This document shows, piece by piece, positions 48,132 through 57,321 of a stretch of 64,000 bases of DNA. The notes under the pieces were generated by a model that searched no databases, was not told where the DNA came from, and saw nothing but the letters and a program-made list of their open reading frames with translations. The stretch's first letter is position 1, and the number at the start of each line of letters is the position of its first letter. Location of the stretch: the NCBI GenBank assembly GCA_963824225.1, contig CAWGOF010000003.1, positions 1,178,001 to 1,242,000 on the forward strand, read 5' to 3'. The stretch comes from CAWGOF01 sp963824225. GTDB lineage: Bacteria; Acidobacteriota; Polarisedimenticolia; Polarisedimenticolales; Polarisedimenticolaceae. A program made the translations under genes and the position numbers.

Positions 48132-49457
48132 GTGCGCGACGTCCTGGTTCTGCTCGTGTTCTGCGTGGCGGCGGTTTACGCGCTGCGCCGGCCGTTCGTC
48201 GGCCTCGTGCTCTACAACTGGATCAGCATCATGAACCCGCATCGGCTGGGCTGGGGCTTCGCCGCCTCGCTCCCTCTCGCGCAGGTCGCGGCGGCGATCA
48301 CGCTGATCGGACTGTGGCGCAGCCCGGGCGAATCGCGCTTCCCGCGCGATCGCAACGTGTTTCTCATGGTCGCCATGTGGGCCTGGGTCACCCTGACGAC
48401 GATCTTCGCCTTCTACCCCAAGGACGCGTGGATCATCTACCGCGACGTGAGCAAGACGTTCCTGATGGCGATCGTAGGCGTGACGCTGTTGACGACGCGC
48501 CAGCGCGTGCTCACCTTCGCGCTGGCGATCGTCGGGTTCGTCGGGTTCTACGGCATCAAGGGCGCGATCTTCAGCGTGTTGACCGGGGGCAACTTCAAGA
48601 TCTGGGGGCCGGACGGCTCGGCGCTCGCGGACAACAACGCGGTCGGCCTGGCGCTGGTCATGGTCGCGCCGCTGTGCTTCTTCCTCAGCGGCACGATGGC
48701 CAAGCGCTGGCAGTCACTGGCGCTGCTCGGGACAGGATTTGCCTGCGTCGTCTCGGCGGCGTTGACGTATTCTCGCGGCGCTCTGATCGGTCTGATCGCG
48801 ATCGCGGCGGCGTCGCTCCTGTTCACCAAGCGCAAGTTCGTGGTCGGCGCGTCGATCGCGCTCGTCGTCGTGGTCGGTGGAGCGGTGCTTCCCGCGCACT
48901 GGTTCGATCGCATGAACACGATCCAGTCCTACGAGGGTGACCGGTCGGCGGAGATGCGGATCAACTCGTGGCACATGTCGGTCAACCTGGCCAAGCACAA
49001 CTTCCTCGGGGGCGGGTTCGATTGCTTCACGATGAAGGAGTACTACGACTACGCGCCCGATCCCGAGCTCGGGCGCACCCGATCGGGCATCGCCAGCACG
49101 GCGCACAGCTGCTACTTCGAGGTCATCGCGATGCACGGGTTCCTGGGCTTCGCCCTGTACATGGGCTGCCTGCTGTCGATGCTGCTGGCGCTCCTGCGCA
49201 TCGGGAGACAGGCCAAGCGACACGCGCAGGCGACGTGGATCGCGCCCTACGCGCGCGCGTTCCTCGTCAGCATCGTCGGATTCATGGCCTGCGCCGCGTT
49301 CCAGTCCAAGGCGTTCTTCGACCTGTACTGGGTGATCTACGCGACGGCGATCGGGTTCTGCGTCGTCGCTCGGGCGGAGCTCCACGTCGATACGCGGGTC
49401 CCGGCCCGCGCGAACGTGCCACCGATCGCGAATGCCGCGGCGACGGGGGCGCGCTAG
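48132..49457 (+). CDS. O-antigen ligase/polymerase (exosortase-A-associated O-glycosylation ligase-like)
   Basis: This 441-aa membrane protein has about 11 helices and a large periplasmic loop (WHMSVNLAKHNFLGGGFDCF). The start, RRPFVGLVLYNWISIMNPHRLGWGFA, is typical of the putative O-glycosylation ligases linked to exosortase A (TIGR03097-like). It should polymerise or ligate the lipid-linked glycan. The GTG start has GGGAG upstream. Its TAG is directly followed by the ATG of the SGNH lipoprotein. Confidence 0.84.
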   Translation: MRDVLVLLVFCVAAVYALRRPFVGLVLYNWISIMNPHRLGWGFAASLPLAQVAAAITLIGLWRSPGESRFPRDRNVFLMVAMWAWVTLTTIFAFYPKDAWIIYRDVSKTFLMAIVGVTLLTTRQRVLTFALAIVGFVGFYGIKGAIFSVLTGGNFKIWGPDGSALADNNAVGLALVMVAPLCFFLSGTMAKRWQSLALLGTGFACVVSAALTYSRGALIGLIAIAAASLLFTKRKFVVGASIALVVVVGGAVLPAHWFDRMNTIQSYEGDRSAEMRINSWHMSVNLAKHNFLGGGFDCFTMKEYYDYAPDPELGRTRSGIASTAHSCYFEVIAMHGFLGFALYMGCLLSMLLALLRIGRQAKRHAQATWIAPYARAFLVSIVGFMACAAFQSKAFFDLYWVIYATAIGFCVVARAELHVDTRVPARANVPPIANAAATGAR

Positions 49458-50625
49458 ATGCGCCGACGGACGCTGTTCGCGCTCGCCGCGCTCGCGCTGT
49501 CGCTGTCCCTCGCCGCTTGCGGCGGGGAGGCCGCGCTGCGGATCCTCGGTTGGGGTCCGCCGTACTTCGTGTTCGAACCCGCAGATCGGCTACGTCATCC
49601 GGCCGAACGCGAGCTTCCAAGTCTCGGCCCGCGACGAGGGCGGTGCGCGGCAGCTGGCGTCGAACTCGCACGGATTGCGCGACGTGGAGCACGCGTACGA
49701 CAAGCCGGCCGGGGCCCGACGCATCCTGGTCCTCGGCGACTCGTTCTGCGAGGCTCAGCAGGTCAATCTCGAGGACGCGTTCTTCCGCGTCGTGCAGCAT
49801 GCGCTCGACGACACCGCGGGCGATCGGGCCTACGAGGTGATCAACGCCGGCGTCAGCGGCTACGGCACCGACCGAGAGCTCCTGTTCTACCGCCACGAGG
49901 GGCGCAAGTACTCGCCCGACGACGTGTGGCTGATGTTCGTGTTCAACGACGTGCGGAACAACGACCGGGCGATGCAGCTGCGGATGTACGGGGACCGCAA
50001 CGAGCCGTACTTCGTGCTGAACGGCTCCGAGCTCGAGCTGCAGAACTTCCCGGCGCGCCAGACCGTGTGGGCCGCCGGCCGTCAGAGCGTGCGCGCCCAT
50101 CTGTACCTGTACCACTTCGTGTGGGATCTGGTGCAGGAGGCCCGGCTGTCCCGGCGGGCGGTGGAGCCCGGGAGCGGCGTACCGTTCGACTACCGCCTGT
50201 ACGAGGACCCGCCCGATCCCGAGTGGGACCGCGCATGGACGATCACGGCCGCGCTGCTGCGCGAGCTGCAGGCCGAGACGGCGCGCGACGGCGCCCGGCT
50301 GCTCGTCGTGGCCGTTACCAACGACCTGCAGCTCCATCCGGACCACCGCGAGCAGATGTTCGACCAGTATCCGGCGATGCGCGAGATGCGCTGGGACTGG
50401 AGCCAGACGCACCGGCGGCTGGAACAGATCTGCGCCGCACACGGGATCCCGTTCCTCGACCTGCTCCCGCCGTTCCTCGCCGCCGCCGAGAACGAGCCGA
50501 CGCGCTATCTGCACTCGTTCGGCGGACATTGGACGAAAGCCGGGCATCGGCTGGCCGCCGAGGTGCTGGATGAGTACCTCGGACGTGCGCCGGCGCTCGC
50601 CGCGCCTGGGGTCGCCGGGCGCTAA
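49458..50625 (+). CDS. SGNH/GDSL hydrolase lipoprotein, one frameshift
   Basis: The protein has a lipobox signal (ALSLSLAACGGEAALR) and an SGNH fold: ILVLGDSFCEAQQVN (block I Ser), INAGVSGYGTD (block II), FVFNDVRNN (block III) and FGGHWTKAGHRLAAE with His (block V; Asp in the preceding part). One inserted A near 49577 breaks the frame; removing it gives 388 aa. Such proteins remove or move acyl groups on polysaccharides. The coupling to the ligase gene suggests it acts on the exported polymer. Confidence 0.84.
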
Positions 50626-50638
50626 CGGACCCGTCGCC

Positions 50639-51850
50639 TCACTGCGGGCGCACGCCGGTCGGAGGCGCCGGCGGGGTGGTCGGGATCGCATCGGTGTGGC
50701 GGTACAGCCAGACCTTGGGGTTGCCGAGGTCTCCGCCGCCATGCGTGATGTACATGATCGCGTTGTACTCGGCGATCGTGGCCTCGATGTTGTCGATCGC
50801 GCACTGCGTCGACACGTTGTCGTTGTACAGCGGCGGCATCGACCACGTGATCGTGCTCCACGTCTTGGTGATCGGGTTGTAGAAACGCCACCGGTTCGGG
50901 TCGGTCGTATTGCACTCGTTGTACACGACGAACCCTCCGCCCGCCGGATCGTGCGCGACCAGGGCGCCGACCGGACCCATCGTGTGGATCTGTGTCGCGC
51001 CCTGCTCGAACGTGCCGTTGGCCTTGAACGTGCACGTTCTCGATCCGGACTCGCGCGAGCCGAACCAGATCAGCTTGTTGACCGAGTCGTACTCGGCCCA
51101 CTGGTAGATGCCCTGCGACGTCGAGCTCAGGGTGCATCCGGTCGCGTTGAGATCGGACCACGTGTTGGTCGAGCGGGTCCAGAAGTTGACGTCGGCCAGA
51201 TCGCCGCGGCACAGCCGGAACAGTCCCGCGCCGGCCGTTCGATCCGGGAAGTACACGATCGGCGTGGTGACGACGTTCGAGCAGTAGTTGGACGGAAGCT
51301 CGATCCACGTCGAGCCGTTCCACCGGTTCACGAACTCGGAGTCGAACCCCTGGACGAACCATTCGCCGCTGATCGGGTCGCCGGTGTTGTGGTCGTAACC
51401 GTGGCTCGGCGTGCAGCCGTTGACGCCGGAGACGTTGGGCGAGTTCGTGCAGCCGGAGGACGAACCCCCACAGCTGTTCGTCGGCGGATAGTTGATCGAG
51501 TCGACGCCGCTCCAGTCGTTCGTCGCCTCGTCGTACGTCAGGATCTTGTCCGAGCCCTGGTGCGGGGAGCCGATGAACTTCACCTGGTTGCGCACGGGAT
51601 CCCAAAACGCCGTGTCCGACTCGGTCGTGATATGCGGATTGCCAGGAGCACAGGTCGACATGTCCGCATGCGTCGGCGGCGTCGAGAACTCGCACCACTG
51701 GTGCGCCGAGAGGCCATCGATCGCGCATCGCAGGGCGGTCTTGCCGGCACAGCCGGTCTGACACGGCGCCGCGAGCGCTCGTGGGGCGGCGACGAGAGCC
51801 ATGAGCCCAAGTGTCGCCAGGAGCTGCTGGAACGCAACCGGCCGATTCAT
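50639..51850 (-). CDS. secreted beta-propeller-like protein
   Basis: This 403-aa protein has a signal peptide (LLATLGLMALVAAPRALA) and repeated segments of the Kelch type (FWDPVRNQVKFIGS, FWTRSTNTWSDLN, WAEYDSVNKLIWFGS, WRFYNPITKTWSTIT) plus about a dozen cysteines. It ends TTPPAPPTGVRPQ, the FN3-strand-like tail also found in neighbours. It may bind a glycan. It is divergent from proC and converges with the SGNH gene. Confidence 0.75.
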   Translation of the reverse strand: MNRPVAFQQLLATLGLMALVAAPRALAAPCQTGCAGKTALRCAIDGLSAHQWCEFSTPPTHADMSTCAPGNPHITTESDTAFWDPVRNQVKFIGSPHQGSDKILTYDEATNDWSGVDSINYPPTNSCGGSSSGCTNSPNVSGVNGCTPSHGYDHNTGDPISGEWFVQGFDSEFVNRWNGSTWIELPSNYCSNVVTTPIVYFPDRTAGAGLFRLCRGDLADVNFWTRSTNTWSDLNATGCTLSSTSQGIYQWAEYDSVNKLIWFGSRESGSRTCTFKANGTFEQGATQIHTMGPVGALVAHDPAGGGFVVYNECNTTDPNRWRFYNPITKTWSTITWSMPPLYNDNVSTQCAIDNIEATIAEYNAIMYITHGGGDLGNPKVWLYRHTDAIPTTPPAPPTGVRPQ

Positions 51851-52041
51851 CAACGCCTTTCCACTCCTCCCCCGAACGGTCGTCGCCGGCCCCTGGCTAG
51901 CCAATATTCGCGTTGGCGCGCCAAAGCGCAATCGACACGATCGAGATCCGCGGATCCACCTCCGCGCTTGCAAAAGTGTAACCGAGTCGACCGCTCCGCG
52001 CGTGCGTCGATCGTCCCGGACCCTTATCTTCAGATCACGTC

Positions 52042-52941
52042 ATGATGAGTCGGGAAAGCGAGGCGATCGTCGGCGGGCCAACTCCGCTGAGCGACGCGCG
52101 CTTCGCGTTCATCGGATGCGGGGCGATGGCGGAAGCGGTCATCGCGGGCCTGCTGCGGCGGCGGCTCGTCGCGCCCGATCAGATCGTCGGCAGCCACCCC
52201 CGCATCGACCGCCGCGAAGAAATCCTCGGGCGATACGGCGTGCGGCTGCTCGAGTGCAACCGCGAGGCGGTGCTCGCCGCCCAGCCACCGGCCGCGGGAC
52301 CGAGCGGCGCGGTCCCGGGCGTGTCCCTCGTCGTGCTGGCGGTGAAGCCGCAGCGGCTGAGCTCCGTGCTACGCGAGCTTCGCGGGGCTCTCGCGCCCTC
52401 GCAGGTCATCGTGTCGATCGTGGCGGGCGCGCGAACCGAGATGATCGCCAGCGAGCTGCTCCACCCCGCCGTCGTGCGAACGATGCCGAACACCCCGGCG
52501 CAGATCGGCCAAGGGATCACCGCGTGGACCGCGACATCCGAAGTCAGCGAGTCCCAGGAGCGCGCCGTGTGCTCGATGCTCGAGGCGCTCGGCCAGACGC
52601 TGCGGGTCGAGAACGAGCGGCAGATCGACATGGCCACGGCGCTGAGCGCGACCGGACCGACGTACGTGTTTCTCGTCATGGAGGCGCTGGTCGATGCCGG
52701 CGTGCACATGGGATTCTCCAGGCACACGGCCCAGGTGCTGGTGCACCAGATGATGCTCGGGTCGGTGCTGTTCGCGCGGGAATCGCACAAGCATCCGGCG
52801 GATCTCCGCAACATGGTCACCTCGCCCGGCGGAACGTCGGCCGAGGCGATCTACCAAATGGAGAAGGGCAGCCTGCGCACCGTGCTGTCGAAGGCGGTGT
52901 GGGCCGCGTACCAGCGCGCGGTTGCGCTCGGTGGCGGATGA
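52042..52941 (+). CDS. proC: pyrroline-5-carboxylate reductase
   Basis: This 299-aa enzyme makes L-proline from pyrroline-5-carboxylate with NAD(P)H. It has the Rossmann start FAFIGCGAMAEAVIAGLL, LVVLAVKPQRL, VRTMPNTPAQIGQG and ALSATGPTYVFLVMEALVDAG, then the hallmark NMVTSPGGTSAEAIYQMEKG. A TTATCTT box ends about 10 nt before the ATG. It lies 1.5 kb before the adenylation/carrier-protein set that appears to use proline, so it may secure the substrate for that pathway as well as general metabolism. Confidence 0.94.
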   Translation: MMSRESEAIVGGPTPLSDARFAFIGCGAMAEAVIAGLLRRRLVAPDQIVGSHPRIDRREEILGRYGVRLLECNREAVLAAQPPAAGPSGAVPGVSLVVLAVKPQRLSSVLRELRGALAPSQVIVSIVAGARTEMIASELLHPAVVRTMPNTPAQIGQGITAWTATSEVSESQERAVCSMLEALGQTLRVENERQIDMATALSATGPTYVFLVMEALVDAGVHMGFSRHTAQVLVHQMMLGSVLFARESHKHPADLRNMVTSPGGTSAEAIYQMEKGSLRTVLSKAVWAAYQRAVALGGG

Positions 52942-53012
52942 GGGGTCCGATCCGCTGGCGGCACGGCCGTGGAGGCCCTATGGTAAGAGGTCGCTTCCTC
53001 GAGGGTGTGGCG

Positions 53013-54398
53013 ATGGGACGCTCGTTGCCCGGCCGGTGGGCCAGAAACGTCGCGCGGCTGGGTGTGATTCTCGCGTTGCTCTTGGGCCCCGGTGTTGCCC
53101 GTTCGGTGGCCGGGGACTGCAACGACGGCACCGACAACGACGGCGATGGCGAGACCGACTTTCGCTCGGACTGCAACCCGGCGATCCACAACTGCGACCT
53201 CGACTGCTACGACGCCCTCGACCCGCGCGAGAGCCCGTGCTCGGACGGCTCGGCGTTCTGCGATACGTGGTGCGCCGCCAACCCCGCGACCACCGTACGC
53301 TGCGTCGGGTTCGACGACGACGCGATGATCCGCCGGTTCGCCTATCCGATCCAGAGCGCCATCTGCCAGAACACGACCCCGGGAGCGGGGAACAAGTGCT
53401 TCGGCTCGTTCGCCGATGGCGGAGGGACCGAGGGCAGCACGAAGGCGATGCGTATCGAGATCCCGTTGACCGGCCACCCTGCTTCGGGCGGTGTGACGGA
53501 CTCCTACGTCATGCAATTCCGCGACGACAACTCGGTTCAGTTCGACGTCGGCTCCGAGTTCTGGGTGCGCTGGGACCAGAAGATGAACCAGAGCTACCTC
53601 GATCACCTGCAGTCGAAGCAGCTCTACATCAACGAGGGCAACGGTCCGGGAGGCTTCTGGCACAGCTGCGTGCCGACGTCGAGCGCCCAGCCGTTCGCGT
53701 GCGCAACCTCCTGCACCGACATGGAAGTGGTCGTGCAGGAGGCCGGCGCGAACGGCGGTGGGAATCTCGCCGGCTTCTATCACGGATGCCCCGGACCCGA
53801 GGGCAACAAGGGAGTCCGCTATTCGGACTCGACAACCGCCGACGGGAACCCGAGCTGCGGGAACATCCGGGTCCAGCACGTCGAGGGGTTCGGCGGCGAA
53901 CAATGCTGCTACAACGGGAACCAGGCGGATTGCGTGCGCTTCGATACGGGGTGGACGCGGTACTGGATGCACGTCGTCGTAGGACCCAGTTGGCTCGCCG
54001 CGGATGACCGCATCCAGATGTACGTGCAGCGCGCAGGAGATGCCGGGCGCATTCTGGTCTACGACACGGACATCTCGAAGAATTTCGGGGACACGTTCCT
54101 CGGGAAGTTGACGCAGTGTGGCGCATGCACGGGGAGCCCGGGGACCCCCTGTCACCAGAACAGCGACTGCGGTGGATCCGGAACGTGCGATCTGCGTTAC
54201 GACTGCGGGCCCGAAGACAGTGGTTCGGGAAAGTACGGCAAGATCTGGATCAACGAGTACACGTCCGCCTTGATCGGCACTCCGTCCGGCGGCGAGATCG
54301 CGTACACGTGGTACGACAACCTGCTGATCACCCGCACCGACCCGGAATCGGTTGCGACGAACCCGCCCGGCGCACCGCAGGGGTTCCGAGCCAACTGA
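53013..54398 (+). CDS. secreted Cys-rich protein of unknown function
   Basis: This 461-aa protein has a signal peptide (LGVILALLLGPGVARSVAG). A calcium-loop-like Cys region follows (CNDGTDNDGDGETDF, then CDLDCYDALD). The body is beta-rich, with WVRWDQKMNQSYLDHLQSKQ and RYWMHVVVGPSW, a pattern that recalls laminarinase/lyase-like jelly rolls. About 22 cysteines suggest disulfides. The tail is NPPGAPQGFRAN. ATG 53013 is preferred because it gives a direct signal peptide; ATG 52980 is possible. No family is recognised. Confidence 0.72.
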   Translation: MGRSLPGRWARNVARLGVILALLLGPGVARSVAGDCNDGTDNDGDGETDFRSDCNPAIHNCDLDCYDALDPRESPCSDGSAFCDTWCAANPATTVRCVGFDDDAMIRRFAYPIQSAICQNTTPGAGNKCFGSFADGGGTEGSTKAMRIEIPLTGHPASGGVTDSYVMQFRDDNSVQFDVGSEFWVRWDQKMNQSYLDHLQSKQLYINEGNGPGGFWHSCVPTSSAQPFACATSCTDMEVVVQEAGANGGGNLAGFYHGCPGPEGNKGVRYSDSTTADGNPSCGNIRVQHVEGFGGEQCCYNGNQADCVRFDTGWTRYWMHVVVGPSWLAADDRIQMYVQRAGDAGRILVYDTDISKNFGDTFLGKLTQCGACTGSPGTPCHQNSDCGGSGTCDLRYDCGPEDSGSGKYGKIWINEYTSALIGTPSGGEIAYTWYDNLLITRTDPESVATNPPGAPQGFRAN

Positions 54399-54467
54399 AA
54401 TTCGGTTGATTCCCTAGGCCGTTGCCGGCAGTCTTGGGCTGGGCACGATTCGCCCGCGAGTGATGTT

Positions 54468-57068
54468 GTGACGCAGGTCGCCGCCGACGCCACCCCGACG
54501 CCGAAGCGTAGCTGGACCGAACTGGGAGGCCTGTTCGCGGCGCCCGGGCAACCCGCCGCGCCGGGACGGATCCGCATCGCACCGTTTCTGCTCGTGCTCG
54601 CCGAGCTGGCGCTGCTCGCCCTCGTCGTCCGGCAGTTCCGCATCGAGAGCAACGCGTTCCTGCAGCTCACCCTGCTCGCGTCGGTCGGCTTCGCCGTGCA
54701 CGCGCTCCTGCCGCTGGCGCTGCGCCTCCCGTTCTTCGTCGCGCTCTCGCTGACGGCGATCTTCCTGGTCTTCGGGCTCGCGACCGGTGCGGTGCTCATC
54801 GCCCTGTCGCTGACGCTGATCTGTGCGTGTCATCTTCCGATCCCTTTCGGTTGGCGCGTATCGATCGTGCTGCTCCTGGCCGTGCTGTTCGCCGCGCAGC
54901 GCGCGAGCTGGCTGCCGGCGCCGTGGTCCGGCGCGATCTGGCCGATCCTGGGCTCGATGTTCATGTTCCGACTCGTCGTGTACCTCTACGACCTGAAGCA
55001 CGATCGCACCCCGACGTCGGTGTGGCGCACGCTGGGCTACTTCTTCCTCCTGCCGAACGTGTGCTTCCCGCTGTTTCCGGTCGTGGACTACAAGACGTTC
55101 CGCCGAAACTACTTCGATCAGGACAGCTTCACGATCTACCAGGTTGGCGTGAGCTGGATCGTGCGCGGCGTCACGCACCTGATCCTGTACCGCGTCGTGT
55201 ACTACTACCTGACGATGGCGCCGTCGGAAGTGGTCGACGTCGGCGACCTCGTGCAGTTCGTCGTGGCCAACTTCCTGCTGTACCTGCGCGTGTCGGGTCA
55301 GTTCCACGTGATCGTCGGGATCCTGTATCTGTTCGGGTTCCGTCTGCCCGAAACCCACCACCGGTACTACTTGGCCGCGAGCTTCACCGACTTCTGGCGC
55401 CGGATCAACATCTACTGGAAAGATTTCATGCAGAAGATCTTCTACTTCCCGCTGTACTTCGAGCTGCGGAAGTGGAATCCGACCAGCGCGCTGGTCGTCT
55501 CGACGGTGCTGGTGTTCTTCGCCACGTGGCTGCTGCACGCCTACCAGTGGTTCTGGCTTCGCGGTTCGTTCCTCTTGACCTGGCCCGACGTGACGTTCTG
55601 GGCGGTGCTCGCCGGGCTCGTCGTGATCAACGTGTTGTGGGAGACGAAGCGCGGACGCGAGCGGACCCTGGGGCCGTCCCGCAGGACGCTGCACGGATCG
55701 GGCCTGCGGATGCTGCGGACCGCCGGCGTATTCTGCGCGATCTGCCTCCTCTGGTCGCTGTGGACCGCCGATTCCCTGGCCGCCTGGCTGGCCTTGTGGC
55801 CCGCTGCGCTGCGCGGGACGACCGACGTCGCCGGCTGGTTGCCGACGCTCGCCGTCGCCGGGGTTGCGGTTCGAACCTCGCAAGACCCGCCGCGTGGCGC
55901 CGCACGGTCGGCTGGCGCCTCGTGGTGGACCGCCTATCGAGCCGTCTGGGTCAGCGTCGGAACGCTCCTGCTGCTGACCGCCCTCGGGATCCAAGCGGTC
56001 TATGCGCGACTCGGACCCACCGCCGCCACGTTCATCAACTCGCTGCGCTCGGGACAGCTGAGCCGCGTCGACGCGGCGATGCTCGAGCGCGGGTATTACG
56101 AAGACCTGATGCGCGTCGATCGATTCAACGGCCAGCTCTGGGAGATCTACATGAAGAAGCCGGCGCGCTGGTTCGGCGTCGAGGGCCTGGGGCTCGAGCG
56201 GTTCACCGGCGATTTCCGGCAGAAGGAGCTCGTGCCGTCGTTCAGCGTGCTGACCGAGCATGGAGCGATCACGACGAACCAGTGGGGCATGCGCGACCGA
56301 GAGTACGCGAAGGAGCCCTCGGCCCCTACGTTCCGCGTGGCGATGCTCGGCGCATCCTCGGTCATGGGCTGGGGCGTCGGCGACGGCGAGACGTTCGAAT
56401 CGCTGCTCGAGGCCGAGCTGAGCCGAGACGCCGACTCCGGGCAGCCGGCCTGGGAGATCCTCAACCTCGGCGTTCCGGGATACAGCGCGCCCCAGCAGCT
56501 GGCAACCCTGCCGAAGGCCCTGTCCTTTTCGCCGGACGCGCTGTTCTACGTATCGCCGGGTCGCGAGCTGAGCGTCGCGGCGCGCTATCTCGCCGAGGTC
56601 GTCCGCAAGGAGATCCCGATCCCGTACGACCCCTTGGCGGACGTCGTTCGACGCTCCGGGATCGAGCCCACGCAGGAGGAGTCCGTAGCGCTGCGTCGGC
56701 TGGAGCCGTTTCGCGGCGAGATCCTGTCGTGGATCTACGAGACGATCGTCGCGCAATGCCGAGCCCAGGACGTCTTACCGGTGTACATTTTCCTGCCGCA
56801 GGTCTACGAAGGTCAGTGGCAGGACGAGACGCCGGAGATGGTCCGACGCGCCGAGGCAGCGGGGTTCGTCGTGATCGACCTGCAGGACGTGTTCGCCGGG
56901 CGAGACGTGGCCACCGTTCGCTTGGCGGAGTGGGACAACCATCCCAACGTCCTCGGGCATCGTCTGATCGCCGAGCGGCTGGCTGCCGAGATCCGGCGAC
57001 GGGCAGAGATCTTTTCTCGGCACACGGACACACAGGCCATAACGATGCATCCGGAGGGGGACCGATGA
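54468..57068 (+). CDS. MBOAT acyltransferase fused to an SGNH domain (DltB-DltD-like fusion)
   Basis: This 866-aa protein starts with about 11 membrane helices carrying MBOAT marks: FTDFWRRINIYWKDFMQKIF (residues 306-325) and the candidate catalytic His357 in TWLLHAYQW. After about residue 590 a soluble periplasmic part follows, with an SGNH fold (MLGASSVMGWGVGDGETF, ILNLGVPGYSAPQQL, WDNHPNVLGHRLIAE with the Asp/His pair). In Dlt systems DltB takes an acyl group from a carrier protein and DltD completes transfer to the polymer. Here both are one chain. The stop overlaps the carrier-protein ATG (ATGA). The GTG start is at 54468. Confidence 0.86.
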   Translation: MTQVAADATPTPKRSWTELGGLFAAPGQPAAPGRIRIAPFLLVLAELALLALVVRQFRIESNAFLQLTLLASVGFAVHALLPLALRLPFFVALSLTAIFLVFGLATGAVLIALSLTLICACHLPIPFGWRVSIVLLLAVLFAAQRASWLPAPWSGAIWPILGSMFMFRLVVYLYDLKHDRTPTSVWRTLGYFFLLPNVCFPLFPVVDYKTFRRNYFDQDSFTIYQVGVSWIVRGVTHLILYRVVYYYLTMAPSEVVDVGDLVQFVVANFLLYLRVSGQFHVIVGILYLFGFRLPETHHRYYLAASFTDFWRRINIYWKDFMQKIFYFPLYFELRKWNPTSALVVSTVLVFFATWLLHAYQWFWLRGSFLLTWPDVTFWAVLAGLVVINVLWETKRGRERTLGPSRRTLHGSGLRMLRTAGVFCAICLLWSLWTADSLAAWLALWPAALRGTTDVAGWLPTLAVAGVAVRTSQDPPRGAARSAGASWWTAYRAVWVSVGTLLLLTALGIQAVYARLGPTAATFINSLRSGQLSRVDAAMLERGYYEDLMRVDRFNGQLWEIYMKKPARWFGVEGLGLERFTGDFRQKELVPSFSVLTEHGAITTNQWGMRDREYAKEPSAPTFRVAMLGASSVMGWGVGDGETFESLLEAELSRDADSGQPAWEILNLGVPGYSAPQQLATLPKALSFSPDALFYVSPGRELSVAARYLAEVVRKEIPIPYDPLADVVRRSGIEPTQEESVALRRLEPFRGEILSWIYETIVAQCRAQDVLPVYIFLPQVYEGQWQDETPEMVRRAEAAGFVVIDLQDVFAGRDVATVRLAEWDNHPNVLGHRLIAERLAAEIRRRAEIFSRHTDTQAITMHPEGDR

Positions 57069-57313
57069 AGGGCTCGATGATCGAGACGGTGAAGGCCTAC
57101 ATCTTGAAGGAGTTCCTTCCGGGTGAGGATCCGAACGAACTGCGGGACGACACACCGCTGATCACGGGGGGAATCCTGGACTCCCTGGCGACGCTCAAGC
57201 TCGTCGCGTTCCTCGAGGAGCGGTTCGGGGTGAGCATCGCGGCGCACGAAGCGGACGTCGAGCACCTGGACACGCTGGAATCCATCGCCGACCTCGTGAG
57301 CTCGAAGAAGTAG
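57065..57313 (+). CDS. acyl/peptidyl carrier protein
   Basis: This 82-aa carrier has the phosphopantetheine site GGILDSLATLKLV, with Ser40 as the likely attachment residue, and helix FLEERFGVSI. It should carry the activated acid as a thioester. The ATG overlaps the MBOAT stop, and the adenylation gene follows after 8 nt, so all are in one operon. Whether it binds amino acid or fatty acid is not shown by the carrier itself; the adenylation enzyme's code suggests proline. Confidence 0.88.
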   Translation: MKGSMIETVKAYILKEFLPGEDPNELRDDTPLITGGILDSLATLKLVAFLEERFGVSIAAHEADVEHLDTLESIADLVSSKK

Positions 57314-57321
57314 GCCGCGCG

